A stretch of 10,230 bases of DNA. It comes from Candidatus Mediterraneibacter colneyensis (lineage in GTDB: Bacteria; Bacillota; Clostridia; Lachnospirales; Lachnospiraceae). Position 1 is the first letter of the stretch, and every line of letters begins with the position of its first letter. Where the stretch lies: positions 1-10,230 of the forward strand of contig DXEY01000041.1 of assembly GCA_019114745.1 (NCBI GenBank), written 5' to 3'. The notes under the pieces are model-generated. The model saw nothing but the letters and a program-made list of their open reading frames with translations. It was not told where the DNA came from and ran no database searches. The position numbers were made by a program, and so were the translations under genes. Below, piece by piece: positions 5,936-10,230 of this stretch.

Positions 5936-8532
5936 ATCAGTGGTACAGGAAAACTCTGACAAAGATCGTCGTGCTTCTGACCGGGGTTTTAAGCGGGGCG
6001 GCATTTGTCACATCACTTGCGACAGCGATGACATTTGCGGGGACGGTGAATCCGGCGGAGATTACAAGGCTGATCAATGAGCCATATGAAGAATCTCCGG
6101 ATTTCAATTCGTCGGTCGACGGAATGATGTGGGATGTGTTCCGGCAGTTTCAGGTTAAAAATCTTTTCGAGACGGACGGCGCGTATAATCCGGACAAAGT
6201 GATCGATATCATGGAGTACGCGCAGACGGAAGAGGCCAGCGGAGAAAATGTATCCGGTATTGCTTACACGCTGAGCCAGCTGGAGGCGTGGGGCGAGAAA
6301 TACTATAACGGCGGGGATTCCTCGATCTATGCGGAAAATGATGTCGTAGTGTGCCGCCGGCTGGACGGCAGCTATTACTACTACTATCTGGAAGACTTCA
6401 TCGGGCGGTTTGAGCGCGGTGAACTGTTCATGCAATTTACCGATACGATGCAGAACCAGGAAGGTTTTCTGAGGGAACTGCAGGAGGGGACGCTTACAGA
6501 TTCCGGCGGGTATAAACTCAGGATCTATAACAGCGAAGGAGAAGAATTATATACCGACTGCTGGAACTTCGGAGATTCGCTGAGGGAAGAATACGCTCCC
6601 CAGGGAGCATCGGGTATCCTGGATGTAGTCAACAATTCTTCTGAACTCAACGGCAGACTGACTGAAATTTATGAGAATATCGGGCATGCCCTGACCTCCA
6701 TATATGAAGGATCCCAGAACTACGACAGTGGGTGGGCTTATCTGGAAGAAGGTAATACGAACTTTACCTATCTCTATATTGACAATGAGACAAGGCAGGT
6801 CTATACAAACAAAGAGGCGTATGGGGATTATGCCGGGGCTGAGGAGCATCTCGATGAGATGAAATCCGGAGACTCTGTAAAGTATATGATCATCCAGCCG
6901 AGGCTGAAAGACTTTGAGACCAATATGGATGTCAATGCATCCGGAGAATGGAATCTGGTAAGGGCGTATGACCAGGATGAAGCTGGCGGAGATATTTTTG
7001 CCGTGGCGGTAGATACCTCTTATCCGATACAGGATCAGTTCTATGAGGCGAGTGCGAATTATAATGACAATGTACCCTTCCTGCGGGGTGCGCTTATCCT
7101 GCTTATAGCAGGCGGAATCCTCTTTCTTGTATCTGCGGTATGGATTGCCATAACCGCGGGAAAAGTACCGGGCAATGAAGAAATCCATCTGACAGCATTT
7201 GACCGCTGGAAAACAGAGATCGCGGCGGCAATCGTGATCCTGATCTGGGCAGGTGCTACGCTGGCTGTATTTTCCATGGGCTTTTCCATCGACTTATCGA
7301 ACGCGGTGTCATCGGTGGAGTATTATGCGGGAGAATATACGACGGAGCTTCCGCTGTATTTTTCCGGCCTGTTTACAGAGGCTATTAATGTGGCGGATCT
7401 GACGGGAGTGTTCGCTTACGGACTATTTACGTTTCTGTGCTTTTTTGCCGGATATGTGAGCCTTATCAGAAGGATTAAAGCGAAAAGGCTCTGGAGGGGA
7501 AGCCTGGTCTATGCCGTTCTGTCCTTTACGAAAAAAGTATTTACAAATCGGTTTGACACGTTTAAGACAGGGGTTTTGACTCTGGCATTTATCGGAATCC
7601 AGATCCTTGCAATTCTGATACGGAATGCCCCGATGCTTTTTGTATCGCTCCTGGCAGACGCGGCGGTATTGTGGCTTGTCCTGAGCAGCGCTATCGCAAA
7701 GGGGCGGATCAGGAAAGGAATTGAAGAGATCGCGTCCGGCAATCTGGAATACCGGATCGATCTGAACGGACTGCGCGGCACAGAGCGGGATATTGCCGAG
7801 AAGATCAATGATATCGGAGGCGGATTAAACCGTGCGGTTGATGAGGCGATGCGAAATGAGCGCCTGAAGACCGACCTGATCACGAATGTCTCGCATGACA
7901 TTAAGACTCCGCTGACCTCTATTATTAATTATGTGGACATTTTGAAGCGGTCGAATATTGCAGATGAAAAGATACGAGGATATCTGGATATCCTTGAGGC
8001 AAAAGCACAGCGTTTGAAAATACTGACAGAAGATGTGGTCGAGGCATCCAAAGTCAGCAGCGGGAATATTACTCTGGAATATATGGATATGGATCTCAGG
8101 GAGCTTGTCCAGCAGACAGAAGGCGAAATGGCAGAAAAATTTACAGCCCGGAATCTGACGGTAGTGCTTAATATTCCGGAGGATCCTGCCGTGATCCATG
8201 TGGACGGCAGGAGGATGTGGCGCGTACTGGAAAATGTTTTCGGAAATGCGGCAAAATATGCGATGCCGGGAACAAGAGTATATGCCGATCTGATCCTGAC
8301 AGAGGACAAAGTCAGCTTTTCCCTGAAAAACGTATCGGAGCAGCAGCTCAATATCACTGCGGATGAGCTGACCGAACGTTTTATCCGCGGTGATCTCTCA
8401 AGAAGTACGGAGGGGAGCGGCCTCGGACTGTCCATTGCGAAGAGCCTTACTACGATGCAGGGCGGCGAGTTTGAACTATACCTGGACGGAGATTTGTTCC
8501 GGGTAAATATATCTTTTGAAAGAGTCAGATAG
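5932..8532 (+). CDS. Large multi-TM sensor histidine kinase with extracellular sensor domain
   Basis: An 866-residue kinase, unusually long for this class. TM1 (about 11-36) is followed by an extracellular region of about 345 residues (37-382) that I do not recognise. TM2 is at about 384-408, TM3 at 428-451, an outer loop at 452-484, TM4 at 488-512, and TM5 and TM6 at 547-564 and 567-589. This puts the C-terminal half in the cytoplasm. A HAMP-like segment (about 590-640) leads to the HisKA domain with H655 in NVSHDIKTPL. The ATPase domain has the N box (E767, N768, N771, K774), the ERFIRGD.SR lid segment and the G2 box GSGLGL (828-833). The usual DxGxG (G1) box is not present; SLKNVS stands near residues 797-802. 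I believe related clostridial kinases share this, so activity is still likely. Residues 148-152 are five consecutive tyrosines. The ligand is unknown; wall or antibiotic signals are plausible from context. Confidence 0.95.
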   Translation: MNQWYRKTLTKIVVLLTGVLSGAAFVTSLATAMTFAGTVNPAEITRLINEPYEESPDFNSSVDGMMWDVFRQFQVKNLFETDGAYNPDKVIDIMEYAQTEEASGENVSGIAYTLSQLEAWGEKYYNGGDSSIYAENDVVVCRRLDGSYYYYYLEDFIGRFERGELFMQFTDTMQNQEGFLRELQEGTLTDSGGYKLRIYNSEGEELYTDCWNFGDSLREEYAPQGASGILDVVNNSSELNGRLTEIYENIGHALTSIYEGSQNYDSGWAYLEEGNTNFTYLYIDNETRQVYTNKEAYGDYAGAEEHLDEMKSGDSVKYMIIQPRLKDFETNMDVNASGEWNLVRAYDQDEAGGDIFAVAVDTSYPIQDQFYEASANYNDNVPFLRGALILLIAGGILFLVSAVWIAITAGKVPGNEEIHLTAFDRWKTEIAAAIVILIWAGATLAVFSMGFSIDLSNAVSSVEYYAGEYTTELPLYFSGLFTEAINVADLTGVFAYGLFTFLCFFAGYVSLIRRIKAKRLWRGSLVYAVLSFTKKVFTNRFDTFKTGVLTLAFIGIQILAILIRNAPMLFVSLLADAAVLWLVLSSAIAKGRIRKGIEEIASGNLEYRIDLNGLRGTERDIAEKINDIGGGLNRAVDEAMRNERLKTDLITNVSHDIKTPLTSIINYVDILKRSNIADEKIRGYLDILEAKAQRLKILTEDVVEASKVSSGNITLEYMDMDLRELVQQTEGEMAEKFTARNLTVVLNIPEDPAVIHVDGRRMWRVLENVFGNAAKYAMPGTRVYADLILTEDKVSFSLKNVSEQQLNITADELTERFIRGDLSRSTEGSGLGLSIAKSLTTMQGGEFELYLDGDLFRVNISFERVR

Positions 8533-8534
8533 AA

Positions 8535-8563
8535 TTGCAAAAAGTTACTTCAGATGATAGGAT
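8535..8563 (+). promoter_or_regulatory. Possible promoter of the CapA-like gene
   Basis: TTGCAA (8535-8540), a 17-base spacer and TAGGAT (8558-8563) lie in the 87-base gap after the kinase gene. Each hexamer matches consensus at four or more positions. No terminator is visible after the kinase, so the CapA-like gene may be read both from this site and by continuation of the two-component transcript. Confidence 0.4.
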
Positions 8564-8619
8564 TAGATTAACTTATTATATGAGCAAAAGATAAATCCAG
8601 AATGAGTGAGGTAACGGAA

Positions 8620-9867
8620 ATGGGTAAGGGGAAAGACAGAGGAAACGAAAACCGGACATCTGGAAATGGCAGACGTTCCGAACACGGAAATGGTGTGCGG
8701 CAGGGGCAGGAAAAGAAATCCGGCGCGGGCAGGACGGTCAGCCGGGCAGAGCGGATGCGCAGGAAAAGGGAACGTCTGAAAAGAAAAAGACGGATTTTGA
8801 TAGCGGTGCTGTGCGGAATCCTGCTTCTGCTGATCCTGGCGATCGCGGGAATCGTCATGCTGGTGCGGAGCCTGCTGGGAGGCAGCAGCTCAGAGACTGA
8901 GAGCCAGAAGAAGGCGTCCGACCTGACGATTGAAGAGCAGCAGGCGGAAGAGGAGACTGAGCCTGTATCTATTACGATCAGCGCGGCGGGCGACTGCACG
9001 CTTGGGACGGATGAATATTTTGACCAGAGCAGGAGTCTGAATGCGTTTTATGACAACAATGGTCCGGCATACTTTTTCCAGAATGTAAAACCGGTTTTTG
9101 AAGCGGACAACCTGACTATCGTCAATATGGAAGGAACTCTTACCGAGTCCGATGAAAGACAGGATAAAACCTACGCCTTTAAAGGGCCGGCAGAGTATAC
9201 TCAGATCTTGACGGAAGGAAGCGTTGAAGCTGCTAATCTGGCGAATAACCACAGCCGCGATTACGGAGAGCAGAGCTATACAGACACCATATCTGCGCTG
9301 GATGCCGCCGGGATCACCAATTTCGGTTATGACCGGACTGCGGTCATGGATATAAACGGGATAAAGGTAGGTCTGGTAGGAACATATGAGCTGGCAGAGG
9401 GTATGGGCTGTGAAGACGGGATGATCGCCAATATCAGGGCAGTAGAAGAACAGGGCGCTCAGATTGTCATTGTAAGTTTTCACTGGGGAATTGAAAAGGA
9501 TAATTATCCGGATGAGAATCAGGTGGCACTTGCCCATTCTGCTATTGACAACGGGGCAGATCTCGTGCTCGGCCACCATCCCCATGTACTTCAGGGAATA
9601 GAAAACTATAATGGGAAGAATATTGTATACAGCCTGGGAAATTTCTGTTTTGGCGGCAACAGCAATCCTTCGGATAAAGATACGATGATCTTCCAGCAGA
9701 CATTTACCGTACAGGACGGAGAACTGGTGGCTGACAATGTGACAAATATTATACCGTGTTCCGTCTCATCCGAATCCGGACGGAATAACTATCAGCCTAC
9801 GCCGCTGGAAGGCGAGGAAAAAGACCGGGTGATGCAGAAGATACAGGAGTTTAGCAGCGGGTTGTAA
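8620..9867 (+). CDS. CapA-family (PGA_cap) metallophosphatase-like protein, membrane-anchored
   Basis: A 415-residue protein counted from 8620. The first 58 residues are very basic and Gly/Arg/Lys-rich, followed by a TM segment (about 59-83) and an acidic linker. The CapA domain (about 116-365) lies outside the cell. It carries the family's metallophosphatase-like motifs: GDCTLG (D125), NMEGT (E171), ANNH (N210, H211), SFHWG (H288), GHHPH (H319, H320, H322) and SLGNF. CapA/PgsA proteins are best known from poly-gamma-glutamate capsule synthesis, but no pgsB or pgsC homologue is in view, and many clostridial members have no known substrate. I prefer ATG 8620 because GAGG lies 8 bases upstream; the ATG at 8602 (six residues longer) has no Shine-Dalgarno sequence. 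The gene follows the kinase in the same direction, so it may belong to the same regulon. Confidence 0.92.
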   Translation: MGKGKDRGNENRTSGNGRRSEHGNGVRQGQEKKSGAGRTVSRAERMRRKRERLKRKRRILIAVLCGILLLLILAIAGIVMLVRSLLGGSSSETESQKKASDLTIEEQQAEEETEPVSITISAAGDCTLGTDEYFDQSRSLNAFYDNNGPAYFFQNVKPVFEADNLTIVNMEGTLTESDERQDKTYAFKGPAEYTQILTEGSVEAANLANNHSRDYGEQSYTDTISALDAAGITNFGYDRTAVMDINGIKVGLVGTYELAEGMGCEDGMIANIRAVEEQGAQIVIVSFHWGIEKDNYPDENQVALAHSAIDNGADLVLGHHPHVLQGIENYNGKNIVYSLGNFCFGGNSNPSDKDTMIFQQTFTVQDGELVADNVTNIIPCSVSSESGRNNYQPTPLEGEEKDRVMQKIQEFSSGL

Positions 9868-9880
9868 AAAAGTAAGAAAA

Positions 9881-9940
9881 GGGACAGGGTGAAACCTGAT
9901 TGGGGACGTAGTAAAATGCGATTTTACTACGTCCCCAATT
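9881..9940. repeat. REP-like palindromic element: perfect 19-bp hairpin with flanking fragment
   Basis: The left arm (9899-9917) and right arm (9921-9939) are perfectly complementary over 19 bp around a GCG loop, with a G-T pair possible outside. The stem is GC-rich at the base (TTGGGGACG) and AT-rich near the loop. Just before it, GGGACAGGGTGAAACCTG (9881-9898) carries a small CAGG/CCTG hairpin and shares the GGGAC start. Units beginning GGGGAC resemble dispersed palindromes I recall from clostridia and associate with IS200-like RAYT transposases; no such gene is here. The structure could also end transcription of the CapA-like gene, but the following AATTTGATTATTT is a poor T tract. Confidence 0.75.
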
Positions 9941-9951
9941 TGATTATTTAC

Positions 9952-9980
9952 TTGCTGATTCAAATAACATGCGTTATAAT
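9952..9980 (+). promoter_or_regulatory. Promoter upstream of the last gene
   Basis: TTGCTG (9952-9957), a 17-base spacer and an exact TATAAT (9975-9980). The -35 box keeps only TTG, but the -10 and spacing are ideal. Transcription should begin near 9987, about five bases before a strong terminator stem. No other promoter is visible before the ATG at 10066. Confidence 0.65.
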
Positions 9981-9991
9981 TTACCTGTGGT

Positions 9992-10033
9992 GACAAAGTT
10001 CTCTTGAACAGAAGAAGAACTTTGTCTTTTTTT
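9992..10033 (+). terminator. Canonical intrinsic terminator in the leader of the last gene (putative attenuator)
   Basis: GACAAAGTTCT (9992-10002) pairs perfectly with AGAACTTTGTC (10016-10026) over 11 bp, followed at once by seven T residues (10027-10033). CTT and AAG may add inner pairs past a bulge. It stands between the promoter at 9952-9980 and the next gene, so most transcripts should end after about 45 bases unless termination is overcome. It could also serve as the terminator of the CapA-like gene 125 bases upstream. Confidence 0.8.
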
Positions 10034-10065
10034 GTGCCCGGTATGGACAAAAAGGAGAAACAGCG

Positions 10066-10230
10066 ATGCAGTGTATTTTCGGCAGAAAGAGGAAGAAATA
10101 TAAACTTCATTTGGGAGCAGGCGCTAAAATATTGTTGATGCTGCACTATCTTTTTCTGGTTACACTGCTTATCGACCACCTGCCTCCGTTAAATATCACT
10201 ACTGAATACAGCGATGTTAATTTTTTCCTG
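10066..10230 (+). CDS. N-terminal part of an unidentified membrane protein, cut by the window edge
   Basis: The frame opens at ATG 10066 and is still open at the last base, giving 55 residues. AAAGGAG (10051-10057) lies 8 bases upstream, a strong ribosome binding site. The protein begins MQCIFGRKRKKYKLHLG, a basic cytoplasmic tail. A hydrophobic segment follows at about residues 18-37 (AGAKILLMLHYLFLVTLLI), then DHLPPLNITTEYSDV, probably outside the cell. The positive charges before the segment suggest an N-in signal anchor. I do not recognise the family from this fragment. Its promoter is separated from it by an intrinsic terminator, so expression probably depends on read-through or antitermination. 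Confidence 0.7.
   Translation, partial: MQCIFGRKRKKYKLHLGAGAKILLMLHYLFLVTLLIDHLPPLNITTEYSDVNFFL

Noticed and set aside
5234..8532. Vancomycin-resistance regulator pair (vanRS)
   Set aside because: The regulator is VanR-like, but the kinase is more than twice the usual VanS length and no vanH, vanA/B or vanX genes are present.
8602..8619. ATG 8602 as start of the CapA-like gene
   Set aside because: No Shine-Dalgarno sequence precedes it, whereas ATG 8620 has GAGG at 8 bases. The difference is six residues and it remains possible.

Overview
The window looks like chromosomal DNA from a moderate-GC Gram-positive clostridium, most probably Lachnospiraceae. The evidence is Bacillota-type ribosome binding sites (GGAGG, AAAGGAG), a VanRS-like two-component pair, zinc-ribbon membrane proteins, a YARHG-domain protein and a GH25/LysM wall hydrolase. 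Family placement is inferred from protein style and cannot be proven here. I see no rRNA, tRNA, CRISPR array, transposase or integrase gene.

Layout. Positions 49-2051 hold two minus-strand genes: a zinc-ribbon, glutamine-rich, four-segment membrane protein (49-960) behind a perfect-consensus promoter, and a GH25 muramidase with two LysM domains (1077-2051). A divergent intergenic region (2052-2220) carries a strong plus-strand promoter. It drives a compact plus-strand cluster: a zinc-ribbon, single-TM, TcaA-like protein (2221-3534), a single-TM YARHG protein (3575-4144) and a lipoprotein N-acetylmuramoyl-L-alanine amidase (4158-5012). After a likely terminator and a new promoter come an OmpR/PhoB-family response regulator (5234-5935) and an 866-residue, roughly six-TM histidine kinase (5932-8532), overlapping by ATGA. 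A CapA-like metallophosphatase anchored by an N-terminal TM follows (8620-9867).

The right end (9868-10230) is the least ordinary part. It has a perfect 19-bp palindromic hairpin with flanking REP-like sequence, then a promoter with an exact TATAAT box. A canonical terminator begins about five bases after the expected transcription start. Finally comes a membrane-protein gene that runs off the window and has no other visible promoter.

Nearly every gene acts at the cell envelope: two peptidoglycan hydrolases, two zinc-ribbon membrane proteins, a YARHG protein, a kinase with a large extracellular sensor and a surface CapA-like enzyme. A reasonable reading is a cell-wall maintenance or stress locus in which the kinase/regulator pair senses wall state. 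That link rests on gene proximity alone. Start codons were revised for four genes (2221, 3575, 4158, 8620) because each internal ATG has a better-placed Shine-Dalgarno sequence than the longer alternative.
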